Assembly (NCBI RefSeq): GCF_964204645.1 | Contig: NC_134029.1 | Coordinates: forward strand, 12,018,850 to 12,082,849 | Direction: 5' to 3' | DNA: 64,000 bases | Source of the DNA: Tubulanus polymorphus | Lineage: Eukaryota > Nemertea > Palaeonemertea > Tubulaniformes > Tubulanidae | In this document: piece after piece, positions 10,530 to 21,555 of the stretch | Layout of the letters: each line of letters opens with the position of its first letter | How positions within the stretch are numbered: the stretch's first letter is position 1 | Notes under the pieces: generated by a model | Told to the model about the DNA's origin: nothing | The model's input: only the letters and a program-made list of their open reading frames with translations | Databases searched by the model: none | Made by a program: the position numbers and the translations under genes

Positions 10530-11595
10530 CAGGGAAGGTCAATTTCTTGGATGTTACTATGAATTAGGCGTTATGCGTTTACCGATTCGGTGTTTTTCAT
10601 TAGGCGTTTTTCGAATACCGCAATGGCTATGCAGTCCATTGGGTACATACTTCACATCCATGATTCAACATGAGCGTCTTGAAGCTGTTCACAGACTGAA
10701 CCTTAAGGCCAACTGCTAGCCTTACCCTGAAGGCCTATAGCTAGTATTACGATTGACCAAGTGGAACAGGAAAACAATATTCACCAGCGGAAGAACGACA
10801 ATTACGCAAGTTTAATTATGGACATTTTGGACTTGACAATTTTGATCCCGTGAGGCAATGACATAAAACAACTAAAACTTGAACATTAACTACCCGGGAG
10901 AAACAAAATCAGAAGATGCTATATAAGTTTTTCAAATTTCATGGCAGTACATATTAAACCAGGACGGCCGGTTACTGTTGAAATCAAGTTCAGCAACTGA
11001 GTGAATGTGGCTTTCAATAGTTTCATTCATTTAACGTTTTTAAATGTGACACCATGTCTTCGCATGTCCATTCGACAATTAAAATGTGGGTCTGTCGATG
11101 CACGTCTGTGTGGACGCAGTAAGACTAATCTTCTCCGTGCGAAGCGTTATCTATTACTACAGTAAGTGATAGATAAATGGTTAACGGTTAACGCGTTATT
11201 GCTGACAATGCAATCGACTCGCGTTGTGCACTAGTATCAAAAATATCAAAATCATCAGTGTTGCAAACTAAATACAAGATAGCCGGGCTCCAACGATTGC
11301 TAACGTAGTGGCATAAAAATGACGGGTTCAATTGATGACACTTAATGCCATCTTTAATAACTTAAGATTCTCCGGCGGCGTTGATCAAAACACGGATCTT
11401 GGGCGTGTGGTGTTATCACTGCGGAAAATAGTGGATGCACGCTACCTGCCGTGGTGCGCTGATAATATTTAGGTGTTTAAATGATGTTTTTTCAAACAGA
11501 AAAAACTCTATTCATCAAAATGCCTCGTTTGTTTTGTGGAATCAATTTGTGAGTTTCATTATTCCAACAAGTAGGTCTTATGTTCATTATGCCTA

Positions 11596-11757
11596 AATCT
11601 AAACCTAACCCTAACCCTTATCCTTCACCTAACACGATATGTGGACCTTACTCAAACCTTTAACATAAAATATTCGACGCATGCTAGTAGATTACGCAAT
11701 TTGGGAAGATTCCACAGTCGTATTGCTACGGCCTAACCCTAACCCTAATCCATGATC
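11596..11757 (-). repeat. Short degenerate telomere-like tracts (CCCTAA)n
   Basis: ACCTAACCCTAACCCT at about 11611 and GGCCTAACCCTAACCCTA at about 11729 correspond to two or three units each of the animal telomere repeat TTAGGG read on the minus strand, about 100 bp apart. They are too short to be a telomere; interstitial remnants or chance are both possible. Confidence 0.45.
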
Positions 11758-12030
11758 TAACTTGTGAATAAAGCGTATTAATTGAGGATACGATGCTTTT
11801 TCCTCCTTCGAATATGAATTAAGCTTATACTGCCCGTTCGATCATGGGGGCCTTATACGTATAGAGCATATATCAGATTTGAAAGTGTCATCAACAAAGT
11901 GAAATTGAATTGAAAATATGAAGTTTGTTCAATATAAACAAATTGAATTGAATTGCAAATTTTGAGTATGTTCAATAAAATCGAAACCGCTAGCATTGGA
12001 ATCGACGTTTCATGTAAGAATTCTACATTT

Positions 12031-12082
12031 GTCCCGTGAGAGGACCCATGTCCCGTCACAGGCCCGGGTCCTCTCACGGGAC
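12031..12082. repeat. Perfect 17-bp GC-rich inverted repeat
   Basis: GTCCCGTGAGAGGACCC (12031-12047) is repeated as its exact complement GGGTCCTCTCACGGGAC (12066-12082), with an 18-base spacer. It stands out in AT-rich surroundings. There is no poly-T run after it and no gene beside it. Confidence 0.9.
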
Positions 12083-14554
12083 GCTGTAGTTTAACTCATA
12101 TGCAAACTGCACCTTGCCCATTGAAGTTTGAAAATTTGAGTTAAGCGAAAAGTGACTTCACGTTTCAATACACAAAAACTGTGCATTTCATGTAAACAAA
12201 CTTCAATATCTCTTAAACTAAAAGAGATAGACTAAAGATTTAAAGAGCAACACACATCACTTTTCAGTCAGGTAACAACATAACAACAGTTGAAAGACCC
12301 AAATGGCCAAAATTTTACCTGGATCCCAGCTAAATGCCTATCATGCCGAAAAATGGTTAGGCCTATATGAAAATATCGATGTTAGATCAAAAGTTATGAT
12401 AAAGGGGGGATAGATTAACTAGTTATCAATAGTTTATGTTTGCCCTAAGTTTATCGAGGAATATCTATTATTAGATAGGCCTACATTATTATTATTTGGT
12501 TTCCATGGTAACGACAAGAAAAGTTATGAAATATTGAGAAATATTGATATGATTTCAGGTGAAATTATTTTTTCACTAGATAATTACTGGAATGGAGCAA
12601 ACATGATTGTCAAGGCCTGTCAGTCAGGTCTAAATACTATAATCTTATAGGCCTAGGCCTAAATATTGTTATTTGCTAAATGAATTTTAGTGAAGAATAG
12701 CAGAAAATCTAGTCTGAATAACAGTCGTTGTTACCGGTTCCCTACAACATCTGACGCTAAAGTATCATAGAGGTTAACTCCTGTTAATTGCAATGCAACT
12801 ACTGATTTTAGTGTCAAATCAAACCTTTTTACTAAAATAAATTAATTAGTTACCTTGTTGACTTTGAAAACGTGTTTTACAATAATATTTTTGATGATTT
12901 AAATCGCGAACCGGAGAATTTATTGATTTGATTTGAATTGAATTGATTGCCATTATCGGGAATTCCAATACGGACTAGATCAATAAAATGTGAAAATTCA
13001 ATATGTCTCTCTAAAATTACTCTAAATGTTATTTATTTGTTGATAAAACGCATAAATTTTGGTCAATTTTAACCTTAAGAATTTGAAACAAGAATAATAT
13101 CTGCATTGGCATCAATGTCAGTCCAAGTTAATGTCCGAATCCGTAATTTACACTGCACCACGCACCACGAAAAGCCGCCATATTTGTTATGGTGCTTCAC
13201 TTCAACTATTTTTTGAGGCGACTATTCAAAAGTTTTGAGCTATGACGATCGTCAAAAGCTACTTAGGATTACAAATATTTGCACAAACAAGTTGAGGTCA
13301 GTTGATGATGTTTTAAGGGGTGAAATAGACGCTTAAAGCCTCATCCCTCAAAATGAGGGACGAAAATTAACCTTATATGAGCACTTTCGCCCTAGATGTT
13401 GTTTGTAGAACGACGGCTAGGTACTAGACTACAGAAAATCAGGCTTGGCCTAGCTCGAAACTCTGAAATTTGAAATATAATTCATGACAATTTAACTCAT
13501 GATATCATAATAAAATCAATCAGTTTAGAAACATAACCCAAGCAATAGTAATTGGCCTAATAGTACTAATAATAATAACTGAATAATAATCCATTTTTTT
13601 TGTTTTGAGCTAGATTTCAACAATATTTTTAATGAAATTTTGTTGCTTTTGGAAAATCCCCTCGGGAGCCTCACTGTCCCATCATGCGCCTCTATTTTTG
13701 CCCATCACAAGCCTCAATTCATCCCATTAGACGCCTCCCTCTTTCCACAGCCGCTTTACTGATGGGAGCATAGTGGCAGTCTGCCCGCGCAAAATTTTTT
13801 TACTGATCATTTCGCCAAATCTGTCCTAATATTCAGAAATACAGTGATAAATGGGCCTATTTATGAATTGGAAAATGAAAATAATAATTCACCGCTAGAC
13901 CGATGATTAATTGTTAAATATTGATCTCATCGCGAGCAGCGCGGCACGTGGTCATTCAATAGCGAGTGCCGGCCGTCATTTTTTATCGCTCGCTTCATCG
14001 CAAACCTCAGACATCGACTTTTCCGGCAGTAATAGCTCAGCGAAATAAAATCATGCGGTCTTCAGTAGGCCTATTTGAATTATAAGATCCTAAACCTTCG
14101 GATTCCTGATGATTTGTCGCTTATTCCGGGTCCTAAGCTGACGAATTTTGCTCTTGAAAAAGTGTATTTTTCGATTTCTATTTTTCTTCGACCAAAATGC
14201 AGATTATTTATACACTAACGCAACCCCCAAGTGATAAAGGTCGATCTTATTGGTTGATTCCAAAAGATTTTACCTCATTTGCATTGATAGACACGTTTCA
14301 TGAATGATTTTAGACCTACTATGCGATGCCAAAATGCGTAGTAAAAACGCGCATCACACTATTCCTAATCAATAATGGTCCTCACAATCGATAGTGGCGC
14401 CCCGCGCAGATTTGAACATACCTATTAAAGATGACAAATTTTTGCATTAGACCGAGTGGTTTGAGAAAGATTTGAGTGCCTTTCAGATACTTAAATCGTG
14501 CGATTAATACGAAAAAGTTGGCAAAATCCGTCTGTACTGCACCAGCCAGGAAGT

Positions 14555-15124
14555 AAAAATTACCATGATTTTTGAAAACAGACAGTGCTTTCGACCAGTA
14601 ATTCTGAACCGATTTTTACAAACGAGAACTTTTTGGAAAGATTGGACCATGAGGGAATATAAAACCGGGCAGAGATTGAAAAACGGCTCCTTTCATCACC
14701 GCGGTTGCCGCGTGTTTGCGTTAGCACTGCACTCAAACGCGATGCTTTCTAATCTCATTTTTGGGCATTTTAAGAATAATTACAATGCGCAACAAATATT
14801 CTAAGATTTATTACATAAATGTAAGATATTTAACCTAATTTGCGATGTGTCATTCCGCGTCAATAGTTTTTGATTTGAATTCGCAATTTTCGTATTAAGT
14901 GCAAAGCTATGATTAATAGCCGCCGTGTCCCAATTTTGAAACTTGTTTTCGATGTCGTTCACATTTTGCATTCGCTACAGACAGGATTATCATTTGAATC
15001 AGAAATAACGATATGCAGAAATAAGATCAGAGTCTAAGCTTTCCAAAAAGCCCTCGTTTGTAAAAATCAGTTCAGAATTACTGGTCAGAAACACCGTTTG
15101 TTTCCAACAATCATGGTCATTTTA
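14555..15124. mobile_element. MITE-like element with about 88-bp inverted ends
   Basis: The left arm (14555-14642: AAAAATTACCATGATTTTTG through the CCAGTAATTCTGAAC block to CTTTTTGGAAAG) returns inverted at about 15037-15124 with a few mismatches. No open frame of note lies between. I cannot see a convincing target duplication, so the superfamily is unassigned. Confidence 0.7.
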
Positions 15125-15189
15125 GCCCACTTGGAACTTAAGTCCCAGCAGGCTATTGCGTTCACTTTTCATCCGTTCGTCCGTGCATA

Positions 15190-16460
15190 GACGGAATCCA
15201 GTCATTTTGGGAAGTTTTGAAGACGCTTCAATGTAATGTCTTGATATTTGAGTTACACGCGTATCTACCCTAGATACATGTTCAGCCCAAAAACTGGCCC
15301 TGTCAGAATCAAGATGGCCGACTGGCAGCCATTGTTGTTCGCCAAAATCAGCACTTTTTACACGTTTTGAACTTTTTGAGGGAAATTTTGAAGAAGCCTT
15401 GTTCAATTACCTTGATATTTCATATATATTTGAAACCCCCCCCCCCCCCCGGGCCCATCAGCTTAACAAAAATTGGGTCGATCGGAATCAAGATGGCTGT
15501 CCTATGACCTTTTAAGTGCCCAAAAATGTCAATTTTGGCCCGAATTCTGAGTCCGGTAGCTTCCTACTGGTTTGCCATTTCTCATTGCAATTGCTGATGG
15601 GTATTCTTTGGATAGGGATGTTTTATACCTGAGACAGGTATTTTTGATCAGCCAATTCTGGGGCAATTGGCGGCCATCTTGGTGTCATCAGTACTCATTC
15701 ATAGGTGGGAAAAAGTTTTTCGACATTATATTGATACCTAAGCATATTTTGTTACCACAATGAATCAGAAAGTTGTAGCTTATAGGCTAATGTGTTCTAT
15801 GATTGTGGTGAGTTTCAAGTTCATTGGTTTTTGTATATGGCCACCAGGGGGCGTTGAATAATACAGTATCTTGGTATTTCTATATTATATTTGTACCAAC
15901 ACATATTTTGTTACCACAATCGATTGCAAAGTTGTAGCTCATAACATCGTCTATGATTGTGATGAGTTTTAAGGAAATTAGCTATTCTATATGGCCACCT
16001 GGGGGCGTTGAATAGTAGAATAACTTAGTATTTCCATATTGAATTTTATTGGTAACTAGGCATATTTTGTTATCACAATCAATTACAAAATCGTAGCTGC
16101 TGACATGTTCTATGATTGTGGTGAGTTTCAAGGTCATTGGTTTTTGTATATGGCCACTAGGGGGCGTTGAATAATACAATATCTTAGTATTTCTATATTA
16201 TATTTGTACCAACACATATTTTGTTACCACAATCGATTGCAAAGTTGTAGCTCATTACATCGTCTATGATTGTGGTGAGTTTTAAGGAAATTAGCTATTC
16301 TATATGGTCACCTAGGGGCGTTGAATAGTAGAATAACCTAGCATTTCCTTACTATATTGGTACCTAGGCATATTTTGTTACCATGATCAATTGCAAAGTT
16401 GTAGTTCATGACATGTTCTATGATCATGGTGATTTACAAGGTTATTGGGTTTTGAATATG
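15190..16460. mobile_element. Dispersed element copy: unique 5' module plus tandem ~180-bp repeats
   Basis: A module with GAAGTTTTGAAGACGCTTCA, CAAGATGGCCGACTGGCAGC and TTGGGTCGATCGGA is followed by about four tandem units of about 180 bp. Each unit carries ATATTTTGTTACCACAATC, GTTGTAGCTCATGAC, TCTATGATTGTGGTGAGTTT and TATATGGCCACCAGGGGGCG. The same order recurs at 36975-37810. Architecture of this kind (unique arm, tandem core, unique tail) is seen in non-autonomous Helitron-like elements; see the tails at 18165 and 20345. A run of 15 C at 15436-15450 marks slippage in this copy. It is interrupted by the RT element at 16461. Confidence 0.75.
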
Positions 16461-17943
16461 AATAATAATAATAATAATAATAATATTTATTTACAGTCCG
16501 TAACATAAAATATCTCAACAGACTTTACAAATTGACAAAAACATAAGACAATTGACAGATATATAAAATATTACCCAATAAAATAGATATTTAATTTCAA
16601 ACGGTTGCTTCAAGTAAAATCATTTGTAGTGCTGATTAAATAGGTGCGTTTTCAATTGCGAGGTAAAACTATTAAGGGAAGATAAGTCGCGCATCGACTG
16701 TGGCAAAGCATTCCAAAGGCGGGGGGCTACCACCGCAAAAGCTCGAGAGCCATAAAATTCTTGGCGGTATCTCGGTTCAAATAATTTAGTTGCCACGGTC
16801 GAGCGCGTGTGTCTGGAAGGTGTAAGAGTGGTTAAAACAGACGAAAGATAGGCTGGTGCTTGGTCATGCAAAATTTTAAAAGTTAACAGGAGAATTTTGT
16901 ATTCAATGCGCGATTGAACAGGGAGCCAATGTAGTTCATACAGTATAGGAGTGATATGCTCGTGCTTCTTAGTTAGAGTGACTAGGCGTGCGGCAGAATT
17001 TTGAAGCATTTGTAGGCGAGAAATATAACAATTCGGAAGACCGTAGAGAAGACTATTACAGTAATCTAATTTGGAAGTTATAAAAGCGTGAATCAATCTT
17101 TCGGTGCTAGTGCGATCTAAAAACTTGCGTATTTTACCAATGCGATGCAGGGAGTAAGAAATCGATCTACAGACGTAAGATATATGACAAGACATGGTAA
17201 AATTATGATCGAAATAAAAGCCAAGATCTCTGACTGACTGACAAGTAGCTATACTGTCATCTCCTATTCTAATACTTGATAGCTTGTCTCCCTTACGAAA
17301 TTTTGACGTAAAATGTATAACCTCTGTCTTACTATCATTAAAAACAAGTCTATTGCACTTCAACCATTCCTTTATTTCGTCAACACACTTCTCAACTCTT
17401 GATTTAGAAGCTGCACAACTCTTGCAGACGAAATAAATCTGGGTATCATCGGCATATAACATTAAGTCGAGTTTATGTTTAATAATAATTTCTTCGATTG
17501 GTGCAAGATATAAACTGAAAAGTGTAGGGCCTAGTACACTCCCCTGAGGTACACCACACATGAGTTTAACATTTTGAGATGACGATCTGTCAATCACGAC
17601 ACGCTGATACCTATTTTCTAAATATGACCTAAACCAGTCTAAAGGAACATCTTTCACTCCATACCGATTCTGTAATCTATTCAATAGAATCCCGTGATCT
17701 ATGGTGTCAAAAGCCGCAGTTAGATCTAATAAGACGAGCACTACTTCATCGTGATTATCAAGAGCTAACAAAATATCATTGTGTACTTTTAAAACTGCCG
17801 TTTCGGTGCTATGGAACTTCCTATAGGCAGACTGAAATGTTGAGAAGAGGTTATTATCGGATAAATACTGACTCAAATCATTCAATACATGCCGCTCTAT
17901 AGCTTTACTGATAAAAGGTAGATTAGAGACAGGTCGATAGTTA
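16461..17943 (-). mobile_element. CR1/L2-like non-LTR retrotransposon, 5'-truncated insertion
   Basis: The 3' end on the minus strand is an (ATT)n tail at 16461-16492. The 5' end stops abruptly inside the reverse transcriptase at 17943. GAATATG lies on both sides (16454-16460 and 17944-17950), and the flanking ~180-bp repeat continues across the insertion, so a short target duplication is likely. Truncation at the 5' end plus a microsatellite tail is typical of target-primed insertion in the CR1 group. Confidence 0.85.
16620..17943 (-). CDS. Reverse transcriptase of CR1/L2-like element (5'-truncated)
   Basis: A single uninterrupted frame of about 440 codons enters at the truncation point as NYRPVSNLPFISKAIERHV and ends at a stop at 16620. 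Motif A is LLDLTAAFDTIDH, motif B GVPQGSVLGPTLFSLYLAPI, motif C LMLYADDTQIY. They are followed by the DLGFYFD segment and the C-terminal 'thumb' and tail with LNRLQ/HRIGKIR-like helices and ELHWLPVQSRIEYKILLL, a signature of CR1/L2 polymerases. The catalytic aspartates are intact. The endonuclease domain and the RT N-terminus are missing, so the copy cannot act on its own although the remaining frame is clean. This implies a young insertion. Confidence 0.9.
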
Positions 17944-18580
17944 GAATATGGTCACCAAGGGGTGTTAAATCGTAGAATAACTTAGTATTTCCATATTAAA
18001 TTGGTAACGAGGCATATTTTGTTATCACAATCAATTACAAAATCATAGCTGCTGACATGTTCTATGATTGTGGTGAGTTTCAAGGTCATTGGTTTTTGTA
18101 TATGGTCACTAGGGGCGTTGAATATTGAAATTGTTAGATTGTTGAACATTTGAAACCACTTCCCAAGTGGGCATGGTGTCCCTGGACCCCGAGTTACTAA
18201 TTTTTGAACTTTTTGAGGGAAATTTTGAAGACGCTTTGATAAATTACCTTGATCTTTGGTATATATTTGAATCCCTTGAGAAAAATTGGGTCGATCGGAC
18301 TCAAGATGGCCGTCCTATGACCTTTTTAGTGCCCATAAATGTCAATTTCGGTCCGAATTGTGAGTCCTGTAGCTTCCTGCTGGTTTGCTATTTTCCATTG
18401 CAATTTGTGATGGGGTATTCTTTGGAAAGGGATGTTTTATACCCGAGACTGGTGTTTTTGATCAGCCAACTGTGACACAATTGGCGGCCACCTTGGAGCC
18501 ATCAGTACTCATTCGTAGTTGGGAAAAAGTTTTTCCACATTAAATTGATACCTAAGTATATTGTGTTACTCTAATCAATT
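17944..18580. mobile_element. Continuation of the ~180-bp-unit element; tail plus next 5' module
   Basis: Resumes the repeat cut by the CR1/L2-like insertion. It ends with TTGAATATTGAAATTG, a CCACTTCCCAAGTGG hairpin and TCCCTGGACCCC at about 18165-18190. A further 5'-module segment then begins (TTTTTGAACTTTTTGAGGG ... GGTCGATCGGACTCAAGATG). The terminal CTAG found in the other copies is CGAG here. Confidence 0.65.
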
Positions 18581-19240
18581 GGATGAGAATTCCCCGCGGA
18601 TCCGCGATTTCCCGCGAATTTCGGTATTGAAAAATATCAATTTTCCAAATAGTCCAAAAATGATGTAAAAGTATGGTGGGGGGGTGTGATGATCTCACTC
18701 AATTGCGGTGCGATCGGTAATCAGGTGAACCGTAAAAGCATTCATTGCCTGTTTTACTTATCGTTGTGTATCGCATTTCAATGCATATCCATTGCAACAC
18801 TGATTCTGACACATTCATCGTAGTAGAAACAAAATCAGTGTTGCAATGGATAGTGTGTGGCGAACGCCTTCAGATATTATACACTACTGGGTGATGATTT
18901 TTAGTGAGCATTCATCGGCGCAATTTAATTGCAATAATTCAGGGCTCGACCCGTAATGCATGAGATGCTGAATACCATCGAATGAGGATGTGCCACATTG
19001 GAACTTGCCATTACCTTCCAAAATATAAAAGTCGTTCATGTGCTCAAGATCGCTCTAAATGCTTTGAAAACGCTTTTAATTTCTAAAATTTTCCTGGGAA
19101 AGGACCCCCAACCCCACCAAAATAGCTTCGCGCCTTCGGCGCTCGCGAGTCCTGACGGCTAAGCCGTCGGCTGGTTTGCGTATGTAACCCAAGAAAAAAA
19201 AAAATGCAGATTTTATAGGTCGGCTTTTTCATCTCTGGTA
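18581..19240. other. Gene-free stretch between repeat copies
   Basis: No coding content recognised. It contains an inverted pair (AATCAGTGTTGCAATGGATA near 18835 against TATCCATTGCAACACTGATT near 18786), forming a hairpin with a loop of about 30 bases, and the short GC-rich hairpin CGGCTAAGCCG near 19157. Confidence 0.5.
18786..18854. repeat. 20-bp stem inverted repeat
   Basis: TATCCATTGCAACACTGATT and its exact complement AATCAGTGTTGCAATGGATA, separated by about 30 bases rich in TAGTAGAAAC. It could be a small hairpin or a relic of inverted termini. Confidence 0.75.
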
Positions 19241-19377
19241 TATGGCCACCAGGGGGTGTTGAATAATACAATAACTTAGTATTTCTGTATTATATTCGTA
19301 GCTATGCATATTTTATTACCACAATCAATTGCAAAGTTGTAGCTCATGACATTTTCCTATGATATTGGTGAGTTTAA
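19241..19377. repeat. ~180-bp repeat unit, left part (split by a MITE)
   Basis: TATATGGCCACCAGGGGGTG through GTTGTAGCTCATGACATTTT to GGTGAGTTTAA. The unit resumes at 19954 with TTAAGGACATTAG, so the piggyBac-type element inserted within GAGTTTTAAGGA. Confidence 0.8.
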
Positions 19378-19953
19378 CCCTTTCGCTACGTGTGACGTTT
19401 TGGAAACGTCATATGAGTGACACTTGCTGTGCGTATGACGTTGTAGAAACGTCATGCACCTATTGATTTATAACTCGAACGCGTACACAGCAAACAGTAT
19501 GGAAACGCATGTAAGACAAGATAGTTAGCTTTCTAAACAACAGATGGCGAAAATGCGTCAGTAGTTGGTGCTGTCAGCCTGTTGAGCACATGGTAATTTG
19601 CGCGGGATTGAGATGGCTCCCCACTTACGTACCTCTACCAGCGGAAAAGGATATCCCATATCAATTGAATTTCTTTCATCCACACCGTATCATCAATCAC
19701 CAAAGACTGAGATAGGCACTTGGGTGAAAAACTGAAAAAAAAAAATTTTTAACCCATCCTGACCCCCCCCCAACACGCCCCCCCCCCTACAGAAAAGGCT
19801 GTTGGTATGATTTTTTACTGATTTTCACTAAATAACATCATAATCTTCGATAAAAACGCGAAAAATCGGGGTTAAAAACAATTTGAAAAAAATCGAATTT
19901 TTCGGAAAATACCTTACGTAGGGGGCGGTGCAAGCGTGTACGCAGCGAAAGGG
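19378..19953. mobile_element. piggyBac-type MITE with TTAA target site
   Basis: TTAA flanks both ends (19374-19377 and 19954-19957). The termini are CCCTTTCGCTACGT at the left and the complement of CCCTTTCGCTGCGT at the right. TTAA duplications and CCC starts are characteristic of piggyBac elements. Inside the left end, GACGTTTTGGAAACGTC and GACGTTGTAGAAACGTC are two ~17-bp subterminal palindromes about 45 bp apart. At 576 bp no transposase is present. The interrupted ~180-bp repeat outside is continuous, which supports the boundaries. Confidence 0.88.
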
Positions 19954-20385
19954 TTAAGGACATTAGATATTCTATATGTTCACCAGGGGGCGTTGAATAG
20001 TAGAATAACTTAGTATTTCCTTATTAGATTGGTACCCAGGCATATTTTGTCTCCATGACCAATTGCAAAGTTGTAGCTCATGACATGTTCAATGAATGTG
20101 GTGAGTTTCAAGGACATTGGGTTTTGAATATGATCACCAGGGGGCGTTGAATAGTAGAATGACTTAGTATTTCCATGTTAAATTGGTAACAAGGCATATT
20201 TTATTATAACAATCAATTACAAAATCGTAGCAGCTGACATGTTCTATTATTGTGTTAAGTGTGAAGGTCATTGGTTTTTGTATATGGTCACCAGGGGGCG
20301 TTGAATATTGAAATTGTTTAATTGTTCAGCATTTGAAACCACTTCCCAAGTGGGCATGGTGTTCCTGGACCCCTAGTTATTTGAA
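19954..20385. mobile_element. ~180-bp repeats and 3' terminus with CTAG end
   Basis: Two more units, then the tail: ATTTGAAACCACTTCCCAAG, TGGGCATGGTGTTCC and TGGACCCCTAG followed by T. Hairpins (CCACTT/AAGTGG, and an imperfect GGTGTCC/GGACCCC) followed by CTAG and a host T match the 3' end expected of a Helitron (CTRR). The tail at 54172, inverted, ends the same way. Confidence 0.6.
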
Positions 20386-20595
20386 CTTTTATTATTTTAT
20401 GTTCAATTTCTTGTGAAACATCAACTTATTTTTTTATTGCATATCGTTTTTTGTTGGTTTTATTGTATTATCTATTGATGCTAAGAATGTTTTTCTGTCT
20501 CCCATTTATATAGAAAAAAAAAATTACGTGTGGTGATGAGTGATGTGACGTCCTCTCATCCTCTGGCCTCAAACCCACATTTTGCAATTACTAAT

Positions 20596-21221
20596 AGGCC
20601 TAGAGCCATTTTCCCAATTTGATCTCTAGCGGGCGCTGTACAGGTTGCGCTTGTAAGATCTTTAAATTGTTATTTGTCCTACAGTCATGGACAAAACTCG
20701 ATGTACAGATAGTACTGGCCTAGGGACCAAACGTTTTAGACCCGTTTTCCCAATTTGACTTTTAGGGTGCGCTATACAGGTCACTTTTAAAATCTTAAAC
20801 CGCTTCCTGTCCTACAATTATAATCTGATGTTGATGAAACTTGGTATGTAGATACTATGGGCCAAGGGCTACAGAGTTATAGAGGTGTTTTCCAAATTTG
20901 ACCTCTAGGGGATGCTGTATGCATGGCGCTTGTAAAATCTTGAAATCACTACTATTCCTATGTCCTACAGTTATTAGGCCCCTATCCAATTTTGACGAAA
21001 TGTAGATATAATGGGCCAAGGACTAAAATGATATAGAGCCCTCAGGGGGGCTGTACAGGTCACATTTGTATAATCTTTAAATTGTTACTTGTCCTACAAT
21101 CATTATCCCATCTCGACAAAACTTGGTATGTGAATACTATGGGCTAAGGGCTAAGCAGTTATAGAGCCATTTTCCGGATTTGAACACTAGATGGCGCTGT
21201 GCAGGTACTCCTTGTAAAATC
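20596..21221. repeat. About 140-bp tandem repeat, ~5 degenerate copies
   Basis: Units contain ATAGAGCCATTTTCCCAATT, TTGACCTCTAGGGG-GCGCTG, TGTAAAATCTTAAAT, TGTCCTACAGTCAT and ACTTGGTATGTAGATACTATG. Starts fall near 20609, 20745, 20888, about 21030 (shortened) and 21170. The last copy runs directly into the AMACR 5' region. Confidence 0.85.
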
Positions 21222-21441
21222 TTATCTGTTTTCGCTGGCAGGCTGCTTGTTTTTAAGTAAAGGCACTAGAAAAATTTCAGGGGTTGCACATGCTGTGGGA
21301 CTCCAGTATCTGCCCCTGCTTAGACCCATTTGAACAAATCTTTTGGATTTTATCTTTACTATAGGATCTGGGAATAGTGGTCTGGGCTTCAGGCTCACTT
21401 GTTGACCAGCCAGTTTCAGGTGAAGCTGAACTTGTGTTGAG

Positions 21442-21549
21442 ATGGCTTTGAAAGGCATCAAAGTAATTGAACTAGCTGGACTTGCTCCTACCCCGTTTTG
21501 TGGTATGATGCTTGCTGATTTTGGTGCTGAAGTCATTAGGATTGACCGG
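21442..21549 (+). CDS. AMACR: Alpha-methylacyl-CoA racemase, coding exon 1
   Basis: ATG at 21442 opens 36 codons beginning [11 protein letters not shown] and continuing [25 protein letters not shown]. This is the highly conserved N-terminus of AMACR, a family III CoA-transferase-fold enzyme. It interconverts (2R)- and (2S)-2-methylacyl-CoA esters so that pristanic acid and bile-acid intermediates can enter beta-oxidation in peroxisomes and mitochondria. The exon ends in phase 0 at GACCGG followed by the donor GTAAGA (21550). There is no stop before it. The 5' leader begins right after ~140-bp repeats, and TTTTCGCTGGCAG at about 21230 could be a splice acceptor or just leader. Later exons are not recognised within the window, so the gene either has long introns filled by the repeats to the right or is a fragment. 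Confidence 0.88.
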
Positions 21550-21555
21550 GTAAGA
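21550..21555 (+). promoter_or_regulatory. 5' splice site of AMACR intron 1
   Basis: CGG|GTAAGA fits the consensus donor (GTRAGT-like) exactly where similarity to the AMACR N-terminus stops. Confidence 0.8.

Larger units (their letters stand above)
9868..10620. mobile_element. Mutator-like MITE, 60-bp TIRs, 9-bp TSD
   Basis: The terminal 60 bases at each end (starting CGGTAYTCGAAAAACGCC) are inverted copies with only 3 mismatches by eye. CAATGGCTA is repeated perfectly outside both ends (9859-9867 and 10621-10629). A 9-bp target duplication with long TIRs is characteristic of Mutator-like transposons. At 753 bp it has no transposase and must have been mobilised in trans. Near-identical TIRs and a perfect duplication suggest a fairly recent insertion. 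Confidence 0.9.
10630..14554. other. Gene-free stretch of about 3.9 kb
   Basis: No coding frame with recognisable content on either strand. It contains short telomere-like tracts (near 11600 and 11730), a 17-bp inverted repeat (12031-12082), TTGAATTGAATTG runs near 11900-11960, and several TAGGCCTA palindromes (12358-12660). It may be intergenic or intronic. Confidence 0.5.

Noticed and set aside
11596-11757. True telomere or telomere-fusion point
   Set aside because: Only two or three TTAGGG-type units in each tract, with no head-to-head arrangement.
11853-12077. Minus-strand 74-codon frame
   Set aside because: It starts inside the 17-bp inverted repeat, runs through TTGAATTG repeats, and resembles no protein.
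21222-21536. Minus-strand frame over AMACR exon 1
   Set aside because: Antisense shadow of the conserved exon; the plus-strand reading has clear homology and a splice donor.
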